Source of the DNA: Thuidium tamariscinum
Lineage: Eukaryota > Streptophyta > Bryopsida > Hypnales > Thuidiaceae
Direction of reading: 5' to 3'
Assembly (NCBI GenBank): GCA_947034885.2
Contig: OX344754.2
Span: forward strand, 22,586,501-22,650,500
Length of the DNA stretch: 64,000 nucleotides
The notes under the pieces are model-generated. The model had not been told where the DNA came from, did no database searches, and worked only from the letters and a program-made list of their open reading frames with translations. This document shows, piece after piece, positions 36,462 to 48,780 of the stretch (position 1 is its first letter; every line of letters begins with the position of its first letter). The translations under genes and the position numbers were made by a program.

Positions 36462-37405
36462 CCTTTTTGTTTAGAACTTACGTGGAGGGATTTCAGTCTG
36501 GAAGACACCGTAATCAGTACGAACAGTTTCTTGAATGAACCTTTAAAAAATGTATAGAAAATGTTGGTATGTAACTGAAAGGTAGGGAATTCATTCCTTG
36601 GCTTTCAGCTAGTTTGAGTGGAGTTCATTCTTAGAATGGATTTTGTTGTGTGTCCCTTTTTTTTAAGAGGATTCCAACACATTGTAATATTTTCATATAT
36701 TTGGGTGTTGTTCGAATAATGCCTATATATTATATTTGGGACTAAATTGAAGGCTAGCTTGAACAAATTTGAATCATTAGGATTGCTCAATTCTTATAAA
36801 TTTAACCAAAGGGCTTTATATGATGGCCAGGTTAGAACTACATCTCATCCTTGGTGGCATAGTTTTTGAGCCAAACTTTTGTATTGGTTTGATAATATTG
36901 GGATGAGGTTTGCTTTTGGCTTGATTTTCAAATTGGGGTTGGATTGGGTTTTCTTGTTGAATCATGAACATCTCTATTATTGATCAATGCAAAGTATATA
37001 ATCCTTCTTGGTCTTTAGTATTCTTTTTTTTATTCATGTGCTTCATGTTCAAAACTACCTTTTTTTAGAACATCCCTAAATTGAATAGGCACCAATCTCA
37101 TTAGCTTTAAGCTTTTTGAATGCAACATTGTTATGAATGAAATCATAACCTATTATGAAATAAAATCCTCTTTCAAACTTCTATAAAAGCAAATTTATAA
37201 TATCATACATCTATAATTATGTATACAGCCCAAAATATCATACTTTTCTAATGCAAGAATCACTATAACATTATATTAACATAATATTTCTCTTAATCAT
37301 ACAAAGTGTCATATCAATCTAAGATACTAAAATTACAAAAAAAATTGCCCATGCATTCTTGTACCTTAATTATTCTAACAATATGTAGATGACTAAGTAT
37401 AATGA
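36462..37405. other. Intergenic, 3' of RNase H gene
   Basis: Presumed 3' UTR up to about 36600, then AT-rich sequence. No gene or bounded repeat seen. Confidence 0.4.
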
Positions 37406-37409
37406 AGTA

Positions 37410-37681
37410 AGGTGGGTACACCTAAAAGTGCCACTTTTTGGTACTGTGCCTAGTAACTATTAGTGGTCTGATTAAATTTTTATATAGTCTTCTTGGCAAG
37501 TGAAAGCACGTTCCAATGCATCCAAAAACGCACCATTTGGATACAATATGCAAAAATTATTAAGGTTTAAAGTCTAATTCTAAAAGTGCTCCAGCCAAAT
37601 AGGTACATAATGGAATTCAGAAATGTACAGCAACTATAGATGGCACTTTTAGGTGAGGTGCAATTTTAGGTGTACCCACCT
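37410..37681. mobile_element. TA-target MITE, copy 2 (272 bp)
   Basis: AGGTGGGTACACCT at the left and its inverted match at the right, flanked by TA (37408-37409, 37682-37683). Same length as the copy at 8008-8279. Confidence 0.83.
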
Positions 37682-37683
37682 TA

Positions 37684-38279
37684 TAGGGCATGAGAATTCG
37701 GGGCTAGGAATTTATTGAAGTTTGTTGCAAATTGTTGAAAGAAGATGTGGACATCACATGTGTCCTTTTCAAAGTATGATAACTACTTGGAATGTTAGTG
37801 AAGAAACATTGGGGGGTTTGAATCCACATTATGTCTTATAGCTTGCTTTAGGAGAAAAAATAATACATAAATTACTCATATTTTTCCATAATAAAAAATA
37901 AAGAAATTTCTATGTTAACTTGGATACAAGTAAGATACTCTAATGAAAAAGTTGCCAAGTTTTATGATCCCAATGCTTCTAGTATTTGTAGAAGTTAACT
38001 TTTTTTTGTAGTTGAATGCTACTAAGCTATTGAAGGGTGCCAAAAACCCGAACTTCAAGAATCATAATTAGGTTGATTGGCACATTGGTGCCAATATAAT
38101 TTTAATTTTAGAATTCAGTAGTTTAATTTAGATTTCTTGGCTTCTGGCACTTTGCTCTTTCTAACTTTTGAACATTTCAAAATCAATATTTATAGGTCTA
38201 GTGTTTTAGGATAAAATGTACATTGTTTGTACATGTTTCTTTTTTTTAGCCTTTATCAATGTATAAACTTTGTGCATTT
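37684..38279. other. Intergenic, nothing recognised
   Basis: AT-rich sequence without a supported gene. Confidence 0.4.
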
Positions 38280-38470
38280 TAGGAGGTGCTCCATTTTAGA
38301 GCCCTGTGCCACTTCAACTTTAAAATAATTCCACAAAGCTTCAAAAAATATGAAACAACTTGGATTAAATTTCAATTCCACAAGTTGTCTTTCAATGAAA
38401 CTTTAGAAAAAATATTTTAAGATGTCTCACCTTCCCAAAATTGAGCTCTAATCCTTAGATGCTCCATTTA
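38280..38470. repeat. Dispersed repeat, copy
   Basis: Direct match to 27880-28080 and inverse match to about 985-1220. Confidence 0.55.
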
Positions 38471-38559
38471 TGGACTTCCTTTCTTAGAGATTAGATACAA
38501 CAATACATAGAAGGTTTGTGAAGAAACATTTGTATCATTAATACACTATATGTAATGAA

Positions 38560-39190
38560 AATTTGGAAGATGTCTAAATTTTTTAAAATTGTAACAACTA
38601 TTTCTACAAATTTGAAAGAAATTCAATGTTGTTTATTTTGAATATCCGAAATAAAAATTCTTGAGAAAATTTAGAAAAGGAACACATGAATTCTAAAATT
38701 AAAATGAACACATAGAAAGAACTAAATATGTATGAAATTTTTTTTTGATAAATTTCAAAGATGAAGCTATATGTGATTTTCACTTCATGAAATTTTAAGA
38801 TTTTTTTTGACAAAAATTGATTTTAATGAGAATTTTTTAAGAAAAAGTGAAGAAAAATCATATGCAATAGAGAATTATTTCAAAAAAATCTAAAGATAAA
38901 ATATGTGTGTAAATTTCATGGACAAATATGATGGTGTAAACTCAATTCCCATGTCATTCCATAATTAGAGCATAGAAGACATGAAAAATATATCCAAAGT
39001 TAAAATTGAAATAATGTATTCAATGCTACAAATTTTTCCAAAATTCCAATTGGAGCTCAAATTGCAATAGATGGCTTTCATTTTGTTAGTTGGACTCAAA
39101 TTCAAAAAAAAATTATTTTTGTGAAGAAATTTCAGATTTAGAGCAAGAAGCCACAACTTCCAAAAATACACTGCAAATAACATATGTTGG
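38560..39190. repeat. Dispersed AT-rich repeat
   Basis: Matches about 61430-61800 (for example around TCAATTGGAG and the following 140 bases) and partly 33820-34170. No termini found; non-coding. Confidence 0.5.
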
Positions 39191-39439
39191 GGATCTGGGT
39201 TTTTTTAGTAATTTCCTTGCCATGTGGAAGTGTGTGCAGCCCAGCTTGGCCAAATATTCAGTTTGTGCCATATTTTGCGTATGCTCTTAGTGCTCTCAAC
39301 AAGATGCAAATGGCCATTGATCAAATATTAGCTAATTACATTACAAAATAAGATTCAAATTTTTGGATCGATCTCCTTCAATGTAACCAATTGACCCTAG
39401 TTTGCCTTTGCAGGCCATATTTTTCATAATTGCACATAC

Positions 39440-39886
39440 AGTGTTAACCCCTCAATACCCATGACTGCGACATGAGACCAGTTTTTGTCAGCCTTTCTTT
39501 TTACATTTTGAGAAAGTGCCAAGATGGTGATCACTTCAAATTTGGTGAAGCATTGTATTTCTACATTCATCCATCTTTTGAACTAAAAAACACTTTTTCA
39601 TCATATTCATATACTTTTTCATTCAAATTTGGCAACTTCATCCATATTTTAAAGAGAATTGAAAAAAAATTGGCAAAAAAATTACTTTTATCTAGTGAGA
39701 AAAAGACATTTATTTTGAAATGGTGCAATCTGGCCCTATGGTGGCAAAAAAAAGGGATGGTTTTCATGACACTGAATGACTTGGCAGAGTATTTAGGGTG
39801 ATGTAGGAAGAACTTCACCAATTTACCATTCAAATGTAAAAAAACTTTGTGACAAATCTAGATATCCATTCTTCTAGGAAATTCAT
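39440..39886. repeat. Dispersed repeat, copy with extra segment
   Basis: Matches 53450-53615, but with about 280 additional bases (roughly 39481-39757) between CATGAGACCAG and TTTTCATGACA. The homology resumes at 40838 after the TTAA MITE, so that MITE is inserted in this repeat. Its left edge, TTAACCCCTCAATACCC at 39448, also resembles a TTAA-type terminus. Confidence 0.55.
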
Positions 39887-39890
39887 TTAA

Positions 39891-40833
39891 CCCTTAGAGG
39901 TTTCTGACTATGTTTTCACCAAAATTGCTCTGAAATTGTCATTTCTAAAGCAAGTACAAAATTTCAGAAAAGAAACATCTTTGAACATTTGTAACCATAG
40001 GATCTTATATAACACTAGTTCAAAAAGATGTGGAAATTTTTTTAGAAATTTTCACCATGTAGATTGCAAGATATTAGTATTTGAATTGTCAAAAAAACAT
40101 TTTCTGACCTTGCGAAAATCCGGGCAGCTGCACTTTAATAGCTCACATTTATATGAAAAATTATCCGAAATGTTTGTAACTCTTTGGATTCATTCTTCAA
40201 TTCAAGTTGGCTACATGCTTTAAAATTTTCAAATAATTTGGAATTGTACAAGATGTAGGAAAAAATAAATAAGTAAAAAGAAGTAGAAAATGATCCAAAA
40301 TACAAAATTGTTAAATATTTTTTTATGGAATTGAAAAATGCCAATCCCAATGGTTTTAATCTTGTAATAAACAATATACACCCAATGTTTTTGTTTCTAT
40401 TCAAAAATATTAAAAATTGAGTAAAATAAATGACTTCAAAGTTTATTTTAGTATAGAGATTCCATGAGTACCCATAAACTACCTACAAACTAAAACTCCT
40501 ATAACTTTCTTTTTATTAATCAAGATGGAATGATTCAAAGCTTTCCAATTAGATACAAATCTAAAGAATAAATTTGAAATTTGAAAATTCCAAAAAAATA
40601 TTTTTGAAGAAGTTTTTTTTGCTACCCGGGCTACCTATTGAGTAGAGAAAATTACATATCATACAATAACTTTTTCACTATGTAGACAAAAGTTATGAAA
40701 ATTGTTAGGCCTTAAAGCTACTCTTTGGACACATGTTTTGTGAAAATCTCAAAGAAAAAAATAAAAACTCCATTTGTAGTGAGCTACCCAAAATTGCTAT
40801 GTTGCCAAAAAACGCAACTTGATCCTTTAGGGG
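39891..40833. mobile_element. TTAA MITE (piggyBac-type), intact copy (943 bp)
   Basis: Ends CCCTTAGAGG and CCTTTAGGGG, flanked by TTAA at 39887-39890 and 40834-40837. The host repeat is unoccupied at about 53610-53620, where the flanks are contiguous. Non-coding. Confidence 0.88.
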
Positions 40834-40837
40834 TTAA

Positions 40838-41204
40838 TGGATTTTGAGCATATAACATTTGATCTTCACCAAATATAGTTCAAACCCTACTTGTTTCAAT
40901 GTACCTCCATCTTCTCCAATATGAAATCAAAAGGTATTGTAAGAAGCTCAGAAAGTGATCATTTTAAGTACTGATGTGCCTTTTTCATATACTTCTTGAG
41001 ATGGAAATATTTTTAGCTTATTTTTAAGTCAAAGAGAAATAGATTAGGAATGTAACACAAGTTGTTTCATATTTTTTGAATCATTATCAAATTAATTATG
41101 AATTTTAAAACACAATCTGGTATAGGTCCCTATTAGTGATTGTAGGCCCTTCGAAACCCATCCATCCATATTTTGAAAAAAAATTAGGCCTTGTTCAAAA
41201 ACAT
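40838..41204. repeat. Host repeat of the TTAA MITE, right part
   Basis: 40838-40945 matches 53620-53715 (GGATTTTGAGCATATAACAT and onward). The remainder up to 41204 includes the dispersed TTTCATATTTTTTG repeat. No gene. Confidence 0.5.
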
Positions 41205-41495
41205 TAGTAGAGATTTGGACTTTTAGGAGATTGCGAGTTCCTAGAGCTCGAAATCGCGTAATCTGCCATGGGAACGCAATTTTGCAAGAATCCTATGTAG
41301 TTGAGAGAGTTCTACGTCATTAAATTTATTTTTCTTGGAAAAAAATTGGAGGTGGAAGCTTTTTTTCATATTTTAGGACCCCAATTTTTTTTGGAAAATG
41401 TTAACCTGATAGCAGCTAGCAGTTTCTGGACCAATTTTGGGAACAATCCCGAAACAACCCTTTTGACCCCTCAAATCCCTTCTAATGCTAGCATT
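41205..41495. mobile_element. CATTAG-type TIR element, copy
   Basis: Starts CATTAGTAGAGATTTGG and ends CAAATCCCTTCTAATG, about 290 bp, with the shared internal TTTCATATTTTAGGACCC. No clear target duplication. Confidence 0.6.
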
Positions 41496-41734
41496 GTAAT
41501 ATGTGTAAAGTAATTGAAATGGTTCCTAAAAGTGTCCCTTTCAAAATCTGAAATGAATGTTTGGTTTAATCATTATTTCAGATTTTTCAATCCTTATAAG
41601 AAGGTGGTTGAACAATAAATTTTATTTTGAATTAAATTAATAGACACCTAGCTACTTAATTAGGAATGAACCTAGTGTAGCTCTTAAACTATCCATTGAA
41701 GAAGTAAAGACAGATTTAATTAAGTTCTATTGTA

Positions 41735-42008
41735 AGGTAGGTACACCCAAAAGTGCTAGTTTTTCATACTGTGCCTAGTTCCTGTTATTATATTGTTCAG
41801 ATTTTTTTTACAATCTTGTTGGTGAGTGAAAGCATTTTCCAACACACCAAAGAATAGTGGATTTGGATACTGTATGGAAAAGTTATTAACAGTCAAAGTG
41901 TGTTTCTGAAAGTGCCATCTACAGTCTGGGTGCATGACTGATTTTGAAAATGTATGCACATTGTACATGGCACTTTAAGGTCAAGTGCCATTTTGGGTGT
42001 ACCTACCT
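41735..42008. mobile_element. TA-target MITE, copy 3 (274 bp)
   Basis: AGGTAGGTACACCC to GGGTGTACCTACCT, flanked by TA at 41733-41734 and 42009-42010. Its right TA lies inside the TTAA used by the piggyBac element, so the MITE was there first. Confidence 0.85.
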
Positions 42009-42011
42009 TAA

Positions 42012-42024
42012 CCCCTGAGCGCCC
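42012..42024. repeat. piggyBac left terminal inverted repeat
   Basis: CCCCTGAGCGCCC, preceded by TTAA (42008-42011). Perfect inverted match to 53320-53332. Confidence 0.9.
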
Positions 42025-42027
42025 CAA

Positions 42028-42043
42028 CGACAGGATCCTGTCG
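42028..42043. promoter_or_regulatory. Subterminal 16-bp palindrome
   Basis: CGACAGGATCCTGTCG is a perfect palindrome 16 bases inside the left end and absent from the right end. A transposase-binding or other asymmetric end function is possible (inference). Confidence 0.4.
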
Positions 42044-42650
42044 CTTAGAATTGAAAAATAGGGACTCAGCTCGCAGATGGACTCGTACAAGCTAAATAAC
42101 TATACGCATGCTTGGCGGAGTGGGGTACTTTGTCGAATTGATTGCTCTGACGGGGTGCGTACGCAGGTTCATTGGAATTTAGCCAAATAAATTCTCACTT
42201 CTGTCGTCGAGTGACCGGGATGACTGGGACATGCCGGTGGCTGGGTGTTGGCGTTTTTGGCGCCAGATGGGGTGAACAACCTCTCTCTCGCAGAAGGCTT
42301 TCTTTGTCTCCTCCCAGTGTGTGAGGAAGGCAGCGGTTTTCTGGGATATGAGTGGAATTCAAGAGTGGTAAGCTCAGATACATCATGAGGGGTACATGCT
42401 TCTCATCGTGAAGAAAGTGGGCAAGTGTGGATGCGCTTCATTTCACAGAGTGGGGAGGGTTTTAGGGAGAGTGGAGTGGGAGATGCGCAGCCTCTCCAGC
42501 TTCAAAAACAAAGATAGGAGTGAACGCAAGCGTGGATGTACTTCACAGGACATCATCGCAAGGAGTGTTGCGAGATTTTGTTTTGGGAGTGTGTGAAGGA
42601 CGTTTGGTAGCGGTGGTGAGTGGAGCGCAGGGTTCTTCCGTAGGAGAGAC
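42044..42650 (+). other. piggyBac leader region
   Basis: A GC-richer, non-coding stretch between the left terminus and the ATG at 42651. It presumably holds the promoter and 5' UTR. No clear TATA box found. Confidence 0.45.
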
Positions 42651-43970
42651 ATGGCGGGATCAGAAGTGTCCGAAGGTGTAAGCACCCCTCTCGGACTGCC
42701 TGTTTGTTCGCCAAGAGCTTCAGCTGATGAGTTGGCTGCAGCTCAATTGGCACTCGAAAGGTGGGCATGCAATGTTCACAATGCGAGGGACGATCAAGTG
42801 GCGAAGCTCAAGGCGTGCTTTGATGAAGAATTTCTCTTGGCGCTATGTGAGCCCGGAAACAATCACTTCTGGCCTGTGAATCCCGATGGCAACTCATGGC
42901 GGTATTTATTCCGTAGACAATGCTTCCGGATTGTAGGTGTGTATGACAGGCTCTCTGAAAGGCATCCTGAGGGGTTGCCAGTGATTGTAAATAATTTTAT
43001 TCAAGTCAAGTGGTGGCTGAGCAGAAAATTGGAAGATACCTCGGGTGGTGCTGTGAGGGTGAAAGCGAAGGACAACATTGGGGAGGATGGCCGGCGATTC
43101 ATCCAGCGTAGGGGCCCATATTCAATTCCAGCACGAGGACGCCGCCATCCAAGTGGGCGAAATTCACCGTCCAGGGGACCTTCATGCGGCAATCCTGATT
43201 CAAATTCCGATTCCACCATCAGGCAACCAGGGGTGCCCACGACTTAATAGTCGCACAAGTCACGAAGGAGGGAGGGGTGGTCGCAAAAGCAAACCAGGGG
43301 TTGGGAGGGGACGAGGGAGTGAAATTCTTCCTGACTCCAATTTTGAAAGGCCTAGGTCGTCTCAGGGTATTGATTTGAATGTATTGCCGGAGTCTGATGA
43401 AGAAGGGACACGGAATGGTGAATCGACATTCGTGGAAGGAGGGTCTGCAATTTCTCCGAGAGGGCGGGGACGAGGACGGGGGGAGCTGCGCATTGACATC
43501 GACCAAGTAACCATTGACGTTCCGAACTTAGTTGGTCGGAATGCGGGGCGTGGGCGCAGTCGAGGTGAAGCGCGTGGGCGGGGTCAGAGTGAAGGGCGTG
43601 GACGTGGGCGGGGGCAGGGTGAGGGTCACGAGCAAGGGCTTCCACAAGGACGAGGGCGCGGCCGGGGAATTCCAAGGGTAGCGAGACAAATTGACGACCC
43701 CAACTCACCGAATTCAAGAGGGAATTCCAACTCCTCCAAAGGTAGTGTGCCTCCAGGTTGGATCGCACCTGAAATTCATCCCACAGCACGCTCGCCGCAT
43801 TGCCTCAGACCTCAGTGTCTAGTCGACAGGGCTTCACCACTTCGGACAGTTGCTGGACCTTCACATAATGCCACGGACCCCATCGATGGTGGGCAAGTGC
43901 AAGGGTTGCCTTACTCACCGAATTCCAGTCTTGGTCACCATCGGCAAAGGCGCCGCATCAACCAGGACAA
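42651..43970 (+). pseudogene. RG-rich first exon carried by piggyBac element
   Basis: From ATG 42651 (context GAGACATGGCG) about 145 residues form a globular-looking segment with several Trp and basic residues, no family recognised. Arg/Gly/Ser-rich sequence follows. The frame opened at 42651 closes at 43247. The continuing coding character is in the next frame, open 43078-43974, with many GRGRGR runs around 43540-43680 and the motif DLNVLP at 43372-43389 (exact DLNxxP, EAR-like). So one frameshift, or an unrecognised small intron, lies between about 43080 and 43247. The exon ends CAGGACAA|GTGAGT at 43970. Joined to an acceptor at 49581 the frame runs on into the transposase side. It is probably a nuclear nucleic-acid-binding extension or accessory protein; function unknown. 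Confidence 0.6.
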
Positions 43971-44454
43971 GTGAGTGTGTCCAATTTTCAAAGCTCAGCT
44001 AATTACAGTGACATGCATAGAGAGTAGGAATAAACTAGGGTTCTATTGCGATTTGAAAGAGTTCTGCTTTTCAATTTTAGTCACAATTAGTATTCAATTT
44101 GTAACCTTGGGCTTCATGCATTCACTGCTTTTGCTGGTTGGCTTACAAGGCCACACATTTTGTAACCTTTGTTTTCCAGAAATCAAAGAACAAGTCATAA
44201 ACTTATCAACACATTCATGTTTGCAGCAATGACATTCTGTTCTTCTTCTTCTCTACATTGTGGCTGACCTTCACCACATTGAATTGCCAACTCATTACAA
44301 TTCATGTCTCCCTACATGGATTCATGCATTTGTATTGTGTGCACATGGATGCTTTATAGTCTTTGAATGCGTTGGAGTCAAGCTTTATAAGGTCCATGAT
44401 TCTCTAAAAATGTCGTTTCATGAGTGCAGGAGTGAGGTGAGTTCTGAATGCCTG

Positions 44455-44459
44455 TAGGG
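44455..44459. repeat. Target site duplication TAGGG, left
   Basis: Direct copy of 48670-48674 immediately before the LTR. Confidence 0.85.
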
Positions 44460-47400
44460 TGTGAGTGCTCCTAACTCCACCCTCGAGCTAAGAGTTTTTC
44501 ACACGGGTCCTGTGTCTAATTGAGTTTTCTTTCTAATTGGGTGAAAAAGAAAGCCTTCCAAGCAATGAACTCTTTTAGTCACATCTTTTAAGTGTTTCTA
44601 ATCTAATTTTGTGGTTATGATTCGATCTTTTTTAGTCTAAAATTCAACCAAGTGACCCTACTCTATTCTATAGCTTTGCCTAAATCTAATTCCAAACGTT
44701 TGGTAAAAAGAAACTTAACAGTAAAACAATGAGAATGAAAATCAAATGTGAGCGGTTTACCTCCTCTGCGTAAATCTCCATGGTCCCGTCGTCAAACATC
44801 ATCATGTGTAAATATTCCCCTACGACCTCGCCATCGAAATCATCCCGACTCTCCATCTAATCCATAGTAATTTCCCACAACTGTTGGTAAATTTTCTCCT
44901 AATTAAAAGAAACCACTGGAAGTTATGTAGGTTCAAGTTAATTGCACATTCTCTCTTCAATTCCTAATTTATTGGTAATTGGAAAATGTCACAATATTTT
45001 GAATCTCCTAAATAGTTTAAATGATCAATGGAAATTCTATCTAATTGTTAGTATTATTATTCTTAGATTAGCAAATTAATTGAATTACGAATTTAATTTC
45101 ACCTGATAATGAGTTGTTCTTTTGGTTTCTTTCTTTTGGTTTTCGTGAATTAATTAGAATTGGGATATTATCACCAAACTTAATTAATTCAATTTCTTGG
45201 TAATTCCCAACGAAATTGGTTGTCAATTAGTTTGTCTTTTTAGAATTAATTTAAATAAAGAATTGCAACCAAATCTTTTATAATCCAATTAATTTTAATT
45301 TCTTTTAAATTCCTAAAGAAATTGGTTGTCAATTTGTCTTTTTTAATTTGGCTTATTAGGATTAATTTGAATAAAGAATTGCAACCAAATCTTTTATAAT
45401 CCGATTAATTTTAATTTTCTTAAAATTCCTAAAGAAATTGGTTGTCAATTTGTTGTTTTCCTTTTGGCTTATTAGGCCTAATAAAACAAAACTAACAAAA
45501 TTCAAACCTTCTAAGAATCTAATAGCCAAAGAATGTAGAACATTCCAAAAGACCGAGAACAATTTCAATAGTGTTATTCCAAATAAATGGATTTTTTATT
45601 CCCAAAGGTCAACCCCCAAGAATAAAGAATCCCACTCTATAGTGTTATTCCAAAGAAATTAGTTTTTTAATCTAATTTGTCACGGTTAGGAATCTCACAA
45701 CCTTAATCTCCCACCTAATTCTCTTTCTTTCTCATTCTTGTTGTGCAAGAGTTGTTGCAATTTTGAAAGTTAGAGGATGGCTATGGCGGTTGAGTTGTCA
45801 ATGATGGAAGACCCTCTTTAGATGTTGCAAATTTTGAGTTTTTTGATGGAAAATTGAAAGGAGAGGTTGGCAATTTCCCTTCCAATTCTTTTTAATTTGG
45901 TCAAAAATTTCAATGTTTGCAATGTCAAAAGATATTTTGTAATAGTTGAACTTACTTGTAAAGCGTGAGTTGTGGTTTCCTTTTGAGTTCTAGTCTTAGT
46001 TATGTGACTTGAACTCCTAGACTCCAAAATTGAGCTCCTGGACTCCCAACCGAGCTTCTGGACTTCCCACCCGAGCTGTTCTGGACTGCCAGCTACCAGG
46101 TTCCCGCTCCCGTCCACGTGGCGGCTGGTGGTTGGTCGGACCCCCCGCCCCTGCCCCGTCAGCTCCCGCCACATGGCACGGCACAATTGGTGGGGGGGGT
46201 CGTGTACTGGGTTCCTACGTGTACTGGGTCCTTCGGCTAGACTGCTCCTTCAGTTGGACTGGCTTCTTGGGTTGGACTGGCTCCTTCGGGCTGGACTGGC
46301 TTCTAAAATTCACTATTTTTTGGGATTTTTAACTAATTTTTGGATAACTAAAACTAACTAATCACTCAATTTTCTTGGGATTTTAGGCTAGACTAACTCC
46401 CTAATGTAATCAATTGAACTCTCTAGGATTTTTAGGCTAAACCAAATACGAGGAGGGTTTTGACACACCACTTAATGACTCATCATTTTGGTGATCCAAC
46501 AACGTGTCGCTCTAATAGAACAAGAGAAGTGGTTAAGGTTTCCACTGGAAATGCTAATAAAGGGTTTGTGAGTGAGATATCAAGTCTTCCCTTATTCTTA
46601 GCATATAACCAACCTTGTACTATATTTTCAACTTCAATTGTTTAATTGAAATTCCTTTTACATAGGTTGTCAAATTTCTTGTAAAAGGTTTGAAGCTTCG
46701 CCGTTTAAGAAAGTTCCAATAATATTTTGAGTACTTTAATCGCAAAAGGAGGTGCACATGACAGTGCTTAACCGAACTTTCACTTTAAGTTCTCAAAATT
46801 TCCAGTATTTCAAGGTTTTGCAATCAAAGGAGGTACACATGACAGTGTTTAAACCGAACTTTAATGCTTCACACTTGAAATTTCCACTTCAAGTAGCCAA
46901 CAAAAGATTGAAGATTATCTTCAAATGCAAACTAAAAGTCACTTGAAGGGGCCCTAAGCCTTCAAATTCCAACAAAATACATAAAAACTTGGCCAAGTCG
47001 TTGGTCCAAGTAGTGCTCCAGCCACGCCGGTAGCACTTAAGTGAAATAACAAAGTGTCGGTGCGAGAAATAAGGGTACTGGCAACCTCGAGGGGGGCCCT
47101 TATATACCCGTGGCCGAGCCCCTCTCGGTAATTGCCGGTGAAAACACTTTGTTACTTCCTACCCTAAACTACCCTAATGTAATTCCAAAATATTAGTTGT
47201 TTAATGGTGGAAATTTCTAAAAACATCCCCATTTGGTCAAAGAAATCTTGGCCAAATCAAATCTAAGATCTTAACCCAAAATATTTTGGAATTAACCCTA
47301 ATTTACGTAGATATTTTGCAAATTAATCCAAAGTCATTTCGAAAATTGTCTTTCTTTAGCCCAAAGATGGCTTTTTACGCAAGAAAGAGATCTTGACCAA

Positions 47401-48669
47401 ATCCAATCTTTGATTTTCCAAGAGATATTTCCAAAATCACTTCTAATTAACCGCAATTAACGATTAAAAAGTCAAACTAAGAGCTGACCCTCTCTATCTT
47501 TTAGGGAACAACTCGAAACGGAAAACCATCTGCGCCATTGTCTTCAGAAGACCCCAATTAGCCTAAGGGACCCCTTACCCCTCACTCCTAGGCCATTTGC
47601 ACGCCCAAATTGGAATTACGGTAACTCCAATTAAAAGTTAAAAATCTAACTTTTAGGATTTGCGCATTTTGATGAATCTGTCAGGCTAGGGTTGTTAGGA
47701 ATGTCCGTGAGAGTAAGGAATGACTCCTTATTTGCGACAATCGGACATCATTCGCTCCTGATACGCCGGTCAACCCGCCGCCAACTTATAACTTCCAGTG
47801 AATTTCGATGTCGATGCCAGTTTTGGTAGTTGGGAATGTCGGAATGTCTTCAAACTTGACCGGGAGCTTATTAAGCACACAAAAACCTATCCTAATTTTT
47901 AGTGAGATTTTACCGCATCATAAGTTATTTCTATGAATTTACGAACATTTCTATGTGCGGTTGACTTCCCATGGAGTCAACGTGGAATTTCGGAAAAATA
48001 CGAAATAAATTGGGTAACATCTAGGGCACTCCTAGATTCTTGGTGTAAGTCCCACGCAACCTTGCACCTTTCTAATTTTAATAATTTTGGAATTACATTG
48101 CCCAATTGGACAATCTAATTCCCGATGCCCGGGAATCTTGGACAATTGTTTGATCCTTGTTTGCTCCTGGCATGCTCCTACCCTTGGAACACCTCTCTGC
48201 AGTCTTCAATCTCCAATCCTCCATCTTTTGCCTCGTGAAATTCGAACTCTCCAAATCCATTGTAGTGGTTTTACCTTTAAGTCCAATTTATTCCAAAATT
48301 GAACTTAATCCTGGTAACTCTTCTAGGCTCGTAGTAGACTCTTTTAGCTTAGTTAGTATGTCGTATGCATCCTTAAAAGGTTGACTTTGCACAGACATTC
48401 GCTAGGACTGACTAACCCTCTATTCCTTATTTCTCTCGGGATTACTAAATCTTTACATAAACTTGTTTTGGAGACTTAGAATGATTCAAATTTCTAACAT
48501 TAGGAATTTTCCACCATCTAAGTTGATTTTCTACCATTTTGACATAGACTGACACCAAAACTCCCTTAACACTCTTTTTATGTCTTTTTCTTGAATATTT
48601 TGACTATTTTTCGCCATTTCATCGCGAAAAATGGACCCAAAGTCCTGAGTGCCATCTTGAGGGCTCACA
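44460..48669 (-). mobile_element. Solo LTR, copy 2 (4.21 kb)
   Basis: Same family as 2750-6509 in inverse orientation: on the - strand it starts TGTGAGCCCTC and ends GAGCACTCACA. Perfect 5-bp duplication TAGGG at 44455-44459 and 48670-48674. A TATA box lies near 47099-47106. It is 450 bp longer than copy 1, mainly from extra tandem copies around 45230-45480 and a different GC-rich minisatellite near 46195-46310. It lies antisense within the piggyBac intron and has no internal retrotransposon region. Confidence 0.92.
45230..45480. repeat. Tandem duplication within LTR copy 2
   Basis: About three imperfect copies of a unit of roughly 105 bases containing TTGCAACCAAATCTTTTATA and AAGAAATTGGTTGTCAATT. 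Copy 1 has fewer units (about 5610-5800), which partly explains the length difference. Confidence 0.6.
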
Positions 48670-48674
48670 TAGGG
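48670..48674. repeat. Target site duplication TAGGG, right
   Basis: Direct copy of 44455-44459 immediately after the LTR. Confidence 0.85.
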
Positions 48675-48780
48675 TTAGAAATTGAATTGCGATTGATTCT
48701 TTTTATCATGATGGATTCATTATCATTAGAGTTGGTAGTGGCCATTACTCATCACAATTCAAGCTACCAAGCTTCGTCAG

